A DNA stretch of 36,721 nucleotides from Streptomyces sp. (GTDB taxonomy: Bacteria > Actinomycetota > Actinomycetes > Streptomycetales > Streptomycetaceae). Both the position numbers and the translations under genes were made by a program. Under the pieces are notes generated by a model. The model saw nothing but the letters and a program-made list of their open reading frames with translations, ran no database searches and was not told where the DNA came from. Where the stretch lies: the NCBI GenBank assembly GCA_013362785.1, contig JABFVM010000361.1, positions 1 to 36,721 of the forward strand, in the 5' to 3' direction. This document shows, piece by piece, positions 24,973 through 32,703 of this stretch; positions within the stretch are counted from its first letter, which is position 1, and each line of letters starts with the position of its first letter.

Positions 24973-25731
24973 ATGATCGGCAACTGGGGCGTGGCGCGTT
25001 TCGGGACTCGGTTCGGCAGGGCGGGCCTGACGGTCCTGCGGTCGCCGGCTCCGGTGACGTACGGGCTGATCACCCTGTGCTGCCTGCTCTTCCTGTTCGG
25101 CCCGGCGGCCGGACTCAGTACCGAGTACGGCTCCGGGGAGGGGCTGCTCGCCGCGCAGCGGGCCTATTTCCACCGCTGGGGCGTGGTGCCCGCGGAGCTG
25201 TTCGAGGGCGCTCCCCGGGCCGCCCTGACGCCTGCCACTGCCCTGTTCGTGCACGGCAGCTGGGTGCACCTGCTCGGCAACATGCTCTTCCTCTACGTGT
25301 TCGGTGTGATGACCGAGGAACGGATGGGCCGCGTCCAGTTCATGCTCTTCTACCTCGGCTGCGGCTATCTGGCCCTGCTGGGCTACGCCGCCGCCAACGA
25401 CGACTCCACCCAGTCCCTGGTCGGCGCGTCCGGGGCGATCTCGGCCGTCCTGGGCGCGTTCCTGTTCCTCTTCCCCGGGGCGCGCGTGACAAGCCTGCTG
25501 CCGTTCCTGCTCTTCCTGCCGCTGCGCTTCCCGGCGTGGGTGGTGCTGCCGTTCTGGGTGGCCCTGCAGTGGGTGGCGGCGGGGCGGGCGACGCAGGGGC
25601 CCGGGGTGGCGTATCTGGCGCACCTGGTGGGCTTCGGACTGGGCTTCGGCTACGCATGGGTCCGCTTCGGTCGGCCCACTAGAGTGAAAGCCGCCCCAGC
25701 TCCGGCCCCCGAGGGAGAGAACCAGCCGTGA
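24973..25731 (+). CDS. Rhomboid-family intramembrane serine protease
   Basis: A 252-residue polytopic membrane protein with about six helices. Rhomboid hallmarks are present: HGSWVHLLGNMLFLYVFG with His99 and Asn103, the nucleophile Ser153 in GASGAIS, and His217 in the last helix (LAHLVGFGLGFGY), giving a Ser-His dyad. It should cut transmembrane substrates within the bilayer. ATG 24973 is chosen; the upstream in-frame extension is Arg-rich and unlike rhomboids. No clear Shine-Dalgarno sequence is visible. The stop overlaps the next start as GTGA, so it is translationally coupled to the RAM-domain gene. Substrates are unknown. Confidence 0.93.
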   Translation: MIGNWGVARFGTRFGRAGLTVLRSPAPVTYGLITLCCLLFLFGPAAGLSTEYGSGEGLLAAQRAYFHRWGVVPAELFEGAPRAALTPATALFVHGSWVHLLGNMLFLYVFGVMTEERMGRVQFMLFYLGCGYLALLGYAAANDDSTQSLVGASGAISAVLGAFLFLFPGARVTSLLPFLLFLPLRFPAWVVLPFWVALQWVAAGRATQGPGVAYLAHLVGFGLGFGYAWVRFGRPTRVKAAPAPAPEGENQP

Positions 25732-26009
25732 TCACCGCGATCGTCCTGATCAAGACCAGCGTGGACCGGATCCCCGAGATCGCGGAGCGCATCGCTTCGC
25801 TGGAGAACGTGACCGAGGTCTTCTCCGTCACCGGCACCTACGACCTGATCGCCATGGTGCGGGTGAAGGAGCACGAGGAGCTGGCCGAGGTCATCCCCGG
25901 GCGGATCAGCAAGATCCCCGGCGTCGAGGGCACGGACACGCACGTGGCGTTCCGTACCTACTCCCAGCACGACATCGAGGCCGCCTTCGCCATCGGCCTG
26001 GACAACTGA
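25728..26009 (+). CDS. Stand-alone RAM (Lrp/AsnC ligand-binding) domain protein
   Basis: A 93-residue protein made only of the alpha-beta RAM/ACT-like domain of Lrp/AsnC regulators: MITAIVLIKTSVDRIPEIAE, VTEVFSVTGTYDLIAMVRVK and VEGTDTHVAFRTYSQ. The DNA-binding helix-turn-helix is absent, so it cannot act as a classical Lrp; such stand-alone proteins may bind amino acids or partner with full-length regulators. GTG start coupled to the rhomboid stop, with GAGGGAGA upstream. The length is normal for this sub-family, so it is not a truncation. Confidence 0.93.
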   Translation: MITAIVLIKTSVDRIPEIAERIASLENVTEVFSVTGTYDLIAMVRVKEHEELAEVIPGRISKIPGVEGTDTHVAFRTYSQHDIEAAFAIGLDN

Positions 26010-26023
26010 GGTCCCGGTCCGCC

Positions 26024-26058
26024 GGATGAAGAGTTCTTCATCCTGGGCTCATCCGCGG
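26024..26058 (+). promoter_or_regulatory. Putative response-regulator boxes, locus A
   Basis: Two contiguous 11-bp boxes, TTCATCCTGGG (26037-26047) and CTCATCCGCGG (26048-26058), end 29 bases before the start of the small exported protein gene. An inverted copy (GGATGAAG, 26024-26031) pairs with CTTCATCC around AGTT, giving a perfect 20-bp palindrome at 26024-26043. The same TTCAT-N4-GGCTCATC-N3-GG pattern recurs before the SLC13 permease gene. An 11-bp period is typical of OmpR/PhoB-family binding sites. Confidence 0.5.
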
Positions 26059-26087
26059 CGCCGGGTGCCGGGGGCACGATCGGCCGC

Positions 26088-26387
26088 ATGGTCTTCTCGC
26101 ACCGGATCGCGGCCCTGGCCGCCGTAGTGGCGATCCCGCTGGGCATCGCCGCGACCAGTTTCGCCCTCACCGACCAGCAGGAGTCGCCGAAGGTCCCGCC
26201 CAGGGTGGAGCTGGACAGCGGCTCCCCCACCCCGACGTCCACCCGGTCCACGCCGACGCCGACACCGCGCGACGAGGTCGTGTCCAGGCCCCCGGTGACC
26301 GACAGCTCCCCGAGGGACGACGATGACGACGCCCCCGACCGCGAGCCCTCGGACGACGACCGCGGAGAGGTCGGGGACGACGGCTGA
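26088..26387 (+). CDS. Small exported or membrane-anchored acidic protein
   Basis: A 99-residue protein. The N-terminal 26 residues (MVFSHRIAALAAVVAIPLGI then AATSFA) form a signal peptide or single anchor. A Pro/Thr/Ser-rich linker follows (about 45-60), then an acidic Asp-rich tail (SPRDDDDDAPDREPSDDDRG). No domain is recognised. It lies directly upstream of a sensor kinase gene and overlaps its start by 65 bp in another frame, so the genes are co-transcribed. By analogy with other small exported partners of kinases it could modulate sensing, but that is inference. Confidence 0.75.
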   Translation: MVFSHRIAALAAVVAIPLGIAATSFALTDQQESPKVPPRVELDSGSPTPTSTRSTPTPTPRDEVVSRPPVTDSSPRDDDDDAPDREPSDDDRGEVGDDG

Positions 26388-27810
26388 TCCGGTGACCCGG
26401 CGGATCTCGGCCCGGGTCCGGATCCTGCTCTGGCTGCTGCTCGTGATGGCCGTGGGACTGGTGTCCGTGGCCACGACCACGCGCTCGATCCTGCTGCGGG
26501 ACGTCGACCACCGGGTGAACGGGCTGCTCGCGCAGGAGGCCGGCGAGTTCGCCAACTTCGAGGAGCGGGGCGTCGACCCCGAGACCGGCCGTCCGTTCAC
26601 CGACCCGGCCCGGCTGCTGCGGGAGTTCCTGGTACGGCAGTACGCCGACCCTGACGAGGAGCTGATCGGCCTGGTGGGCCGACCGGGCAGCACCCCGGCA
26701 CAGTTCAGCCAGCCCCGCGACATCCCCGTCGCCCTGCCGCTGCACGAGGACGCCGACGCCCGCCGCCGGATCTTCGACTCCCCCGACCCCACGGGCACGC
26801 TGCACCGCGCGTCGGGCGAGGTCCGCTGGGCCAAGGTGGCCGTCGCCCGGGCCGGCGGCGGCACGGAGGCCGCGTTCGTGGTCGCCTTCCACCCGGGGCG
26901 CGAACAGGCCGCGGTGAACGAGGAGTTCCGTATCCTGCTCGCCATCTCCGGTGTCGCCCTGCTGATGATGACCGGCGTCGGCTGGGCGGTCTCCGGCCGG
27001 ATCCTCAAACCCGTACGGCTGGTACGCACGGCGGCGGCGCAGCTCACCGAGCAGGACCTCACCCGCCGTATCCCGGTGCACGGACGCGACGACATCGCCG
27101 CGCTCGCGGAGACCTTCAACGCGATGCTCGACCGGCTGGAGCGCGCCTTCGCCGCCCAGCGCGAGTTCGTCGACGACGCGGGCCACGAGCTGCGCACGCC
27201 GATCACCATCGTGCGCGGCCATCTGGAGCTGATGGGCGACGATCCGGCCGAGCGCGAGGAGACGATACGGCTGGTCACCGACGAGCTGGACCGGATGAGC
27301 CGCATCGTGGAGGACCTGCTGCTGCTCGCCAAGGCCGAACGCCCCGACTTCGTCACCCCGGAGCCGGTCCAGCTCGCCGAACTCACCGCCGACGTCTACG
27401 TCAAGGCCCGCACCCTCGGCGAACGGGACTGGCAGCTCGCCGAGGTGGCCGACGTCGAGGCCGAACTGGACGCCCAGCGGATCACCCAGGCGATGGTCCA
27501 GCTCGCCCAGAACGCCGTGCAGCACACCACGCCCGGACAGGCGGTGAGGATCGGCTCCCGTGCCGACGGGACCGCCATCGAGCTGTACGTCGCCGACTCC
27601 GGGTGCGGTGTCCAGGCGCAGGACGCCGACGTGATCTTCGAACGCTTCCGGCGCGGCACGTCCCGGCGCGGCGCCCGGGGCTCCGGTGCCGGTCTCGGCC
27701 TGTCGATCGTCCGGGCGATCGCGGAGGCACACGGCGGCCGGGTCCGGCTGCGCGACACGGCGGGCGGCGGCGCCACCTTCGTACTGGCACTGGGAGAGGG
27801 ACACACGTGA
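26323..27810 (+). CDS. HAMP-domain sensor histidine kinase
   Basis: A 495-residue membrane kinase. Helix 1 (about 33-50) and helix 2 (about 203-222) frame an extracytoplasmic sensor of about 150 residues. A HAMP domain follows (about 225-275, ILKPVRLVRTAAAQL), then the HisKA box DDAGHELRTPITIV with His288 and the ATPase domain with QNAVQH (N box), DSGCGV (G1) and GAGLGLSIV (G2). ATG 26323 has GAGGGA five bases upstream but overlaps the preceding gene by 65 bp; GTG 26392 is an alternative that loses 23 residues. Its stop overlaps the response regulator start (GTGA). Confidence 0.93.
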   Translation: MTTPPTASPRTTTAERSGTTADPVTRRISARVRILLWLLLVMAVGLVSVATTTRSILLRDVDHRVNGLLAQEAGEFANFEERGVDPETGRPFTDPARLLREFLVRQYADPDEELIGLVGRPGSTPAQFSQPRDIPVALPLHEDADARRRIFDSPDPTGTLHRASGEVRWAKVAVARAGGGTEAAFVVAFHPGREQAAVNEEFRILLAISGVALLMMTGVGWAVSGRILKPVRLVRTAAAQLTEQDLTRRIPVHGRDDIAALAETFNAMLDRLERAFAAQREFVDDAGHELRTPITIVRGHLELMGDDPAEREETIRLVTDELDRMSRIVEDLLLLAKAERPDFVTPEPVQLAELTADVYVKARTLGERDWQLAEVADVEAELDAQRITQAMVQLAQNAVQHTTPGQAVRIGSRADGTAIELYVADSGCGVQAQDADVIFERFRRGTSRRGARGSGAGLGLSIVRAIAEAHGGRVRLRDTAGGGATFVLALGEGHT

Positions 27811-28469
27811 ACCGGATCCTCATCGTGGAGGACGAGGAGCGCATCGCCTCCTTCGTCGAGAAGGGCCTGCGCTCCAACGGCTTCACCACGACCGTCGTCG
27901 GCGACGGCGAGGCGGCGTACGAGTACGCCGTCACGGGCGCCTTCGACCTGGTGCTCCTCGACATCGGCCTGCCCGGCCGGGACGGCTTCACGGTGCTGCG
28001 CGAGATGCGCGAGGCCCGGGTGACGGTCCCGGTGATCGTGCTGACCGCGCGGGACTCCGTACGGGACACGGTGGCCGGTCTGGAGGGCGGCGCCGACGAC
28101 TGGATGACCAAGCCGTTCCGCTTCGAGGAACTGCTCGCCCGGGTACGGCTCCGGCTGCGTACGGCGGCCCGGGCGCCCGAGGTGACGGTGCTGCGCTCCG
28201 GCCCGCTCACCCTGGACCTGCGCACCCGGCGGGCCCGGTCCGGGGAGCGGACGGTCGACCTGACGGCCCGGGAGTTCGTGCTCCTGGAGCTGTTCCTGAG
28301 GCACCCGGGCCAGGTACTGTCCCGCGAGCAGATCCTGTCGCACGTGTGGGGCTACGACTTCGACCCCGGGTCGAACATCGTGGACGTGTACGTGCGGGCG
28401 CTGCGCAAGAAGCTCGGCGCCGAACGGGTCGAGACGGTGCGCGGCGTGGGGTACCGCCTGCCCGCGTGA
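27807..28469 (+). CDS. OmpR/PhoB-family response regulator
   Basis: A 220-residue DNA-binding regulator paired with the preceding kinase. The receiver domain (1-115) has VEDEE (acidic pocket 8-11), phospho-acceptor Asp52 (LLDIGLPG), VLTARDS and the MTKPF lysine. The winged helix (about 130-220) has LTAREFVLLELFLRHPGQVL, SREQILSHVWG, NIVDVYVRALRKKL and the VRGVGYRL wing. GTG start coupled to the kinase stop, with GGGAGAGGG upstream. Members of this family bind direct repeats of about 11 bp; such boxes occur on both sides of this operon (26037-26058 and 28498-28530). Confidence 0.95.
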   Translation: MNRILIVEDEERIASFVEKGLRSNGFTTTVVGDGEAAYEYAVTGAFDLVLLDIGLPGRDGFTVLREMREARVTVPVIVLTARDSVRDTVAGLEGGADDWMTKPFRFEELLARVRLRLRTAARAPEVTVLRSGPLTLDLRTRRARSGERTVDLTAREFVLLELFLRHPGQVLSREQILSHVWGYDFDPGSNIVDVYVRALRKKLGAERVETVRGVGYRLPA

Positions 28470-28492
28470 AGCCCCCTTCCGTCCGCGTGAAG
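28462..28492 (+). repeat. Direct repeat CCGCGTGAAG at 21-bp spacing
   Basis: CCGCGTGAAG occurs at 28462-28471 and 28483-28492, two helical turns apart. The first copy includes the stop codon of the response regulator gene. Together with the boxes just downstream it may be part of the permease control region. Confidence 0.45.
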
Positions 28493-28497
28493 TCCCT

Positions 28498-28546
28498 TTC
28501 ATGTACGGCTCATCGAGGGCTCACGGCCCGGGTGAACCCTCGATGA
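28498..28546 (+). promoter_or_regulatory. Putative response-regulator boxes (locus B) and abutting inverted repeat
   Basis: Boxes TTCATGTACGG (28498-28508), CTCATCGAGGG (28509-28519) and a weaker CTCACGGCCCG (28520-28530) follow each other at 11-bp period; the second ends 28 bases before the permease GTG. TCATCGAGGGCTCAC (28510-28524) pairs at 14 of 15 positions with GTGAACCCTCGATGA (28532-28546), a hairpin ending one base before the start codon. No Shine-Dalgarno sequence is visible, so the message may start at or near the GTG, or the hairpin may act as terminator or attenuator of the two-component operon. Confidence 0.5.
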
Positions 28547-28547
28547 C

Positions 28548-29963
28548 GTGACCCTGAACCTCCGTCCGCTCGCGGCCCTCTGTGTGGCGCTCTCCCTGTG
28601 CGCGCTGCTCGTGGTGCCCGCCAACTTCCCCGGCCTGGGCGCCGACGCCCGCCTCACCCTCGCCGTGTTCGCCCTGGCGACCTGCGCCTGGATCGCCACC
28701 CCGGTCGACGACACCTACATCGCGCTCGGCGCCGGACTCGCGCTCACGGTGACCGGCGTGATCAGCAGCGACACCCTCTTCGGCACCCTCGGCGACTCCA
28801 CGGTCTGGCTGCTGATCTGCGCCTTCGTGCTGGCGGCGGCGGTGACCCGGACGGGGCTCGCGGGACGGGCGGCGGCGTTCCTGGTCGGCGGGGCGCGCAC
28901 GGTGCGGCAGCTGGTGCATCTGACCACGGCCGCGCTGGTCGTCACGGCGTTCGCGGTGCCGGCCACCTCGGGACGGGCCGCCCTCGCCCTGCCGGTGTTC
29001 CTGGCTCTGGCCAAGGCGCTGGCCGACCGGAAACGGCTGGTGGTGATGCTGGCGCTGCTGTTCCCGACCGTGATCCTGCTGTCGGCGGTGGCGACCCTGA
29101 TCGGGGCGGGCGCGCATCTGATCACCGTGTCGGTGCTGTGGCAGGCGACGGGTGACCGGATCGGCTTCACGGAGTGGCTGCTGCTGGGCCTGCCGCTGGC
29201 CGTCGCCTCGTCCCACCTGGCCGCCGAGGCCGTACTCCTGACCAGCACCCGGCGCGCGGACCGCAAGGGGCCCGTGCACATCACGCCCGAGCAGATCCAG
29301 CAGCACAGCGACCATCCGGTCACCGGTCCCTGGTCGCAGGCCGAGAAGCGGTGTGCGCTGCTGCTCGGCACGGTCGTGGTGCTGTGGTGCAGTGAGCCGC
29401 TGCACCGGGTGCCGCCCGCCGTCGTAGCGCTGATCGGTGCGGTGGTGGCGGCTTCGCCGGTGCTCGGCACGGTGCATCTGAAGGACGCGCTGAAGACGGT
29501 GCCCTGGTCGTTGCTGCTGTTCATGGCCGCGACGATGGCGATGGGCGTGGCGCTCGCGGACTCCGGGGCGGCGGAGTGGCTGGTGGACGGGCTTCCCGGT
29601 GGCGTCAGTCCGATGTTGTTCCTGGTCGTCGTGATCGCCATCAGTACGGCGGCCCATCTGGTCCTGCAGTCCCGGTCGGCCCGTTCCTCGGTGCTGGTGC
29701 CGCTGGTGGTCGCGGCGGCGGTGGGGGCCGGGGTGAATCCGGTCGCGGCGGCGCTCGCGTCCACTGCGGCGGCGGGGTTCTGCCATACGTTGCCGGCTTC
29801 CGCGAAGCCGGTGGCGCTTTTCTCGGACCTTCCTGGGACGCCGACCTATACGCCGCGTGATCTGTTGCGGCTGTCCGTGGTGCTGGCTCCTTTGACCGCC
29901 GCGGTTGTCCTGTTGTTCGCCGTTGTGGTGTGGCCGGTGCTTGGTGTGCCGGTGACGAGATGA
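28548..29963 (+). CDS. SLC13/DASS-type anion permease
   Basis: A 471-residue integral membrane protein with about twelve hydrophobic helices, of the divalent anion:Na+ symporter/arsenite-permease superfamily (SLC13-like). Visible are ALGAGLALTVTGVIS, a first hairpin-like repeat around TSGRAALALPVFLALAKALA, the charged cytoplasmic loop about 235-270 and a second repeat near SARSSVLVPLVVAAAVGAG, the latter typical of DASS carriers. Expected substrates are dicarboxylates, sulfate or similar anions. GTG start at 28548, directly after a large inverted repeat. Position after the two-component genes and shared upstream boxes suggest control by that system. Confidence 0.88.
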   Translation: MTLNLRPLAALCVALSLCALLVVPANFPGLGADARLTLAVFALATCAWIATPVDDTYIALGAGLALTVTGVISSDTLFGTLGDSTVWLLICAFVLAAAVTRTGLAGRAAAFLVGGARTVRQLVHLTTAALVVTAFAVPATSGRAALALPVFLALAKALADRKRLVVMLALLFPTVILLSAVATLIGAGAHLITVSVLWQATGDRIGFTEWLLLGLPLAVASSHLAAEAVLLTSTRRADRKGPVHITPEQIQQHSDHPVTGPWSQAEKRCALLLGTVVVLWCSEPLHRVPPAVVALIGAVVAASPVLGTVHLKDALKTVPWSLLLFMAATMAMGVALADSGAAEWLVDGLPGGVSPMLFLVVVIAISTAAHLVLQSRSARSSVLVPLVVAAAVGAGVNPVAAALASTAAAGFCHTLPASAKPVALFSDLPGTPTYTPRDLLRLSVVLAPLTAAVVLLFAVVVWPVLGVPVTR

Positions 29964-29999
29964 GAGTGCCGCGATGGGTTGTCGGTTATGTACCGCGCC

Positions 30000-30053
30000 G
30001 TCGTGGCTGGTCGCGCAGTTCCCCGCGCCCCTTAGAAGAAGGGCGTTGCCCTT
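30000..30053 (+). repeat. Interspersed repeat, copy 4, with extra hairpin
   Basis: GTCGTGGCTGGTCGCGCAGT then TCCCCGCGCCCCTTA (30000-30034), followed by AGAAGAAGGGCGTTG as after copy 3, and the hairpin AAGGGC-GTT-GCCCTT (30039-30053). It fills the 115-bp gap between the permease and glycerate kinase genes and could terminate permease transcription. Confidence 0.85.
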
Positions 30054-30078
30054 CCCCCGCCTGCTTAGGAGCTCTCTG

Positions 30079-31272
30079 ATGCTGACCCGCGTCGTCGTTG
30101 CCCCCAGTGGCTTCAAGGAGTCGTTGTCCGCCCAGGCCGCCGCCGATGCCATCGCGGACGGCGTACGCAGGGTCCTGCCGGAGGCCGTGCTGGATCTGAT
30201 TCCGCTGGTGGACGGGGGTGAGGGCACCGCCGCCGCGTTGGCTGCCGCGACCGGGGGGCGGCTTGTCGCGCTGCCTGCCACGGGGCCGGTCGGTGAGCGG
30301 GTCGGTACGCACTTCGCGCTGCTCGGCTCCCGGGAGACGGCGGTCGTGGAGATGGCGGCGGTGGCCGGGCTGTCCCTCGTGCCCCGCGCCCTGCGCGACC
30401 CGGGGGCCACGACGACGTACGGCGTCGGCGAGCTGATCAGCGCCGCGCTCGACACGGGCGTACGGCGGATCCTGGTCGGCTGCGGTGACTCGGGGACGTC
30501 CGACGGGGGCGCGGGAGCCCTCCAGGCGCTCGGTGCCAGACTGCTGGACGCCGACGGGTTCGAACTACCCCACGGCGGGCGGGAGTTGACGCGGCTCGCC
30601 CGGATCGACCCGTCCGGTCTGGACCCGCGGCTGCGGGACGTCGAGCTGCTGGTCGCCTGCAACCCGTACAACGTGCTGTGCGGCGAGCGCGGCGTGGCCC
30701 GTGTCTTCGGGCCGCAGAAGGGGGCGACGCCCGCCCAGGTCGAGCAGCTGTCGGCGGGGCTGGAGACCTGGGCGGACGTCCTCACCCGGGATCTGGGGGC
30801 CGTGGGCACCGACCTGCGCCACGGCCCCGGCACCGGAGCCTCCGGCGGTCTGGGCGCCGGCCTCGCCGCGCTGGGCGCCCGTCTCCTCCCCCGCTTCGAC
30901 GTGCTCCTCGACCACCTCGACCTGGACGCCCGCCTCGCCCGCGCCGATCTGGTCGTCACCGCCGAGGGCGCCCTGGACCACCAGACGCCCAAGGGCAAGG
31001 TGCCGGCCGAGGTGGCCCGCCGGGCCAAGCTGTACGGCCGCCCGGTGCTCGCGCTGGCGGGCACCCTCGGCGAGGGCGCGCACGACGTGCCGGGCGTGGA
31101 CGCCTACAGCGGGATCCTGCCGGCGCCGATGGCCCTGGCGGAGGCCCTGGTGCGGGCCTCCGAACTCCTCACGGACGCCACCGAACGGGCCCTGCGGATG
31201 ATCCTGCTGGGCGCCCGGCTACCGGCTCATGCGGAGGTGTCCGGCACGCAACGGCCGTCCTCGGTGCGGTAG
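30079..31272 (+). CDS. Glycerate kinase (GlxK family)
   Basis: Phosphorylates D-glycerate with ATP, feeding glycerate from glyoxylate or serine breakdown into glycolysis. The 397-residue protein matches the GlxK/GarK class: PSGFKESLSAQAAADAIADG at the N-terminus, PLVDGGEGTAAAL, a central GCGDSGTSDGGAGALQALG, CNPYNVLCGERGVARVFGPQ, GPGTGASGGLGAG and the C-terminal TAEGALDHQTPKGKVP. ATG 30079 has AGGAG seven bases upstream. The frame is open further upstream through the repeat, which is not coding. Its last 46 bp overlap the convergent PLP-enzyme gene. Confidence 0.94.
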   Translation: MLTRVVVAPSGFKESLSAQAAADAIADGVRRVLPEAVLDLIPLVDGGEGTAAALAAATGGRLVALPATGPVGERVGTHFALLGSRETAVVEMAAVAGLSLVPRALRDPGATTTYGVGELISAALDTGVRRILVGCGDSGTSDGGAGALQALGARLLDADGFELPHGGRELTRLARIDPSGLDPRLRDVELLVACNPYNVLCGERGVARVFGPQKGATPAQVEQLSAGLETWADVLTRDLGAVGTDLRHGPGTGASGGLGAGLAALGARLLPRFDVLLDHLDLDARLARADLVVTAEGALDHQTPKGKVPAEVARRAKLYGRPVLALAGTLGEGAHDVPGVDAYSGILPAPMALAEALVRASELLTDATERALRMILLGARLPAHAEVSGTQRPSSVR

Positions 31273-32606
31273 TTCCACCGGGCACCGTCCGTGACGAGCT
31301 CCTTGACGGCGTTCACGAACCGCTCGACGTGCTCGTCCGGCGTCCCGGCACCGAAGCTGACCCGGATGGCGTTGAGGGACTTCTCGCCGGGCGCCGCCTC
31401 CGGGGCACCGCACTCGCCCTGCGCCTGCGCGTCGCTGCCCAGCAGCGTCCGGACCAGCGGGTGGGCGCAGAACAGCCCGTCCCGCACCCCGATGCCGTAC
31501 TCGGCGGAGAGGGCGGCGGCGAAGTGGGAGCTGTTCCAGCCGTCGACGACGAAGGAGATGACGCCGACGCGGGGGGCGTCGTCCCCGAAGAGTGAGAGGA
31601 TCCGGACCGCGGGAACCTCGGCGAGGCCGGCCCGCACCTTCTCGATCAGGTACTGCTCCCGGGCGACGAGGTCGGCGAAACCGGCTTCGGTGAGCGCCTT
31701 GCAGGCGGAGGCGATGGAGTAGGCGCCGATGACGTTCGGGGAGCCCGCCTCGTGCCGGGCGGCGCTCTCGTGCCACTCGACGTCCACTCCCCCGTCCTCG
31801 CGCCGCGACACCTTGCGGCTGGCGCCGCCGCCCGCGAGGTACGGCTCGGCCTCGCGCAGCCAGTCGGAGCGGCCGGCGAGGACGCCGGAGCCGAACGGGG
31901 CGTACAGCTTGTGGCCGGAGAAGGCGATCCAGTCGACGTCCAGGTCACGGACGCTCACCGCGTGGTGCGGGGCCAGCTGCGCGGCGTCCAGCACGATGCG
32001 GGCGCCGTGGGCATGGGCGGCCGCCGCGAGCTCCCGTACGGGCCACAGCTCGCCGGTGACGTTCGAGGCGCCGGTCACGCAGACCAGGGCCGGGCCGTAG
32101 GGGTCCCGGTCGGCGAGGGCGCGCTCCAGGGTCTCGACGGCCTGGCGGGGGGTGCGGGGCGCGTTCAGGTAGGTGACGCGGGCGTCGCGCCAGGGCAGCA
32201 GGGAGGCGTGGTGCTCGGTCTCGAACACGAAGACCTGGCAGTCGGCCGGAAGGGTGGCGGCGAGGAGGTTGAGGGAGTCGGTGGTGGACCGGGTGAAGAC
32301 GACCTGGTCGCCGTCCCGGCAGTCCAGGAACTCGGCGACGGTCCTGCGGGCGTTCTCGAACAGGTCGGTGGAGAGCTGCGAGAGGTACCCGGCGCCACGG
32401 TGGACGCTGCCGTAGTACGGCGCGTAGGCGGCCACGTCGTCCCAGACGCGCTGGAGGGCGGGGGCGCTGGCGGCGTAGTCGAGCGCGGCGTAGGTGACCT
32501 CGCCGCCGGTGACGAGCGGGACGGTGACATCACGGCCCAGAACGGGCAGCGGGGCACAAATGGTCTGGGCGCAGGCAGCGGTGGAGACAGACGCGGAGGC
32601 AGACAT
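31227..32606 (-). CDS. Class V aminotransferase / cysteine-desulfurase-like PLP enzyme under SAM-IV control
   Basis: A 459-residue fold-type I PLP enzyme of the SufS/Csd-like class V family. Lys233 in FSGHKLYAPFG binds PLP; ETEHHASLLPW carries the ring-stacking His132, LDAAQLAPH the Asp that contacts the pyridine N, and ASNVTGE the usual substrate-side Asn. The C-terminal insertion GSDAQAQGECGAPEAAPGEK is not typical of SufS; whether its Cys is catalytic is unclear. ATG with GGGAG seven bases upstream. The leader carries a SAM-IV riboswitch, placing the enzyme in methionine, cysteine or SAM-linked sulfur metabolism; it is not in a suf cluster. Its exact reaction is not known to me. Confidence 0.9.
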   Translation of the reverse strand: MSASASVSTAACAQTICAPLPVLGRDVTVPLVTGGEVTYAALDYAASAPALQRVWDDVAAYAPYYGSVHRGAGYLSQLSTDLFENARRTVAEFLDCRDGDQVVFTRSTTDSLNLLAATLPADCQVFVFETEHHASLLPWRDARVTYLNAPRTPRQAVETLERALADRDPYGPALVCVTGASNVTGELWPVRELAAAAHAHGARIVLDAAQLAPHHAVSVRDLDVDWIAFSGHKLYAPFGSGVLAGRSDWLREAEPYLAGGGASRKVSRREDGGVDVEWHESAARHEAGSPNVIGAYSIASACKALTEAGFADLVAREQYLIEKVRAGLAEVPAVRILSLFGDDAPRVGVISFVVDGWNSSHFAAALSAEYGIGVRDGLFCAHPLVRTLLGSDAQAQGECGAPEAAPGEKSLNAIRVSFGAGTPDEHVERFVNAVKELVTDGARWNYRTEDGRCVPDTSA

Positions 32607-32703
32607 GACGGAACTCCCGTGAGAGGAAAGAAGAAAGTGAAGAAGGGTGCGCGGAGGCGGGGCTCGGCGGCCCTATCGCATTCGCTTGCTCACGGAAGAC
32701 TCC

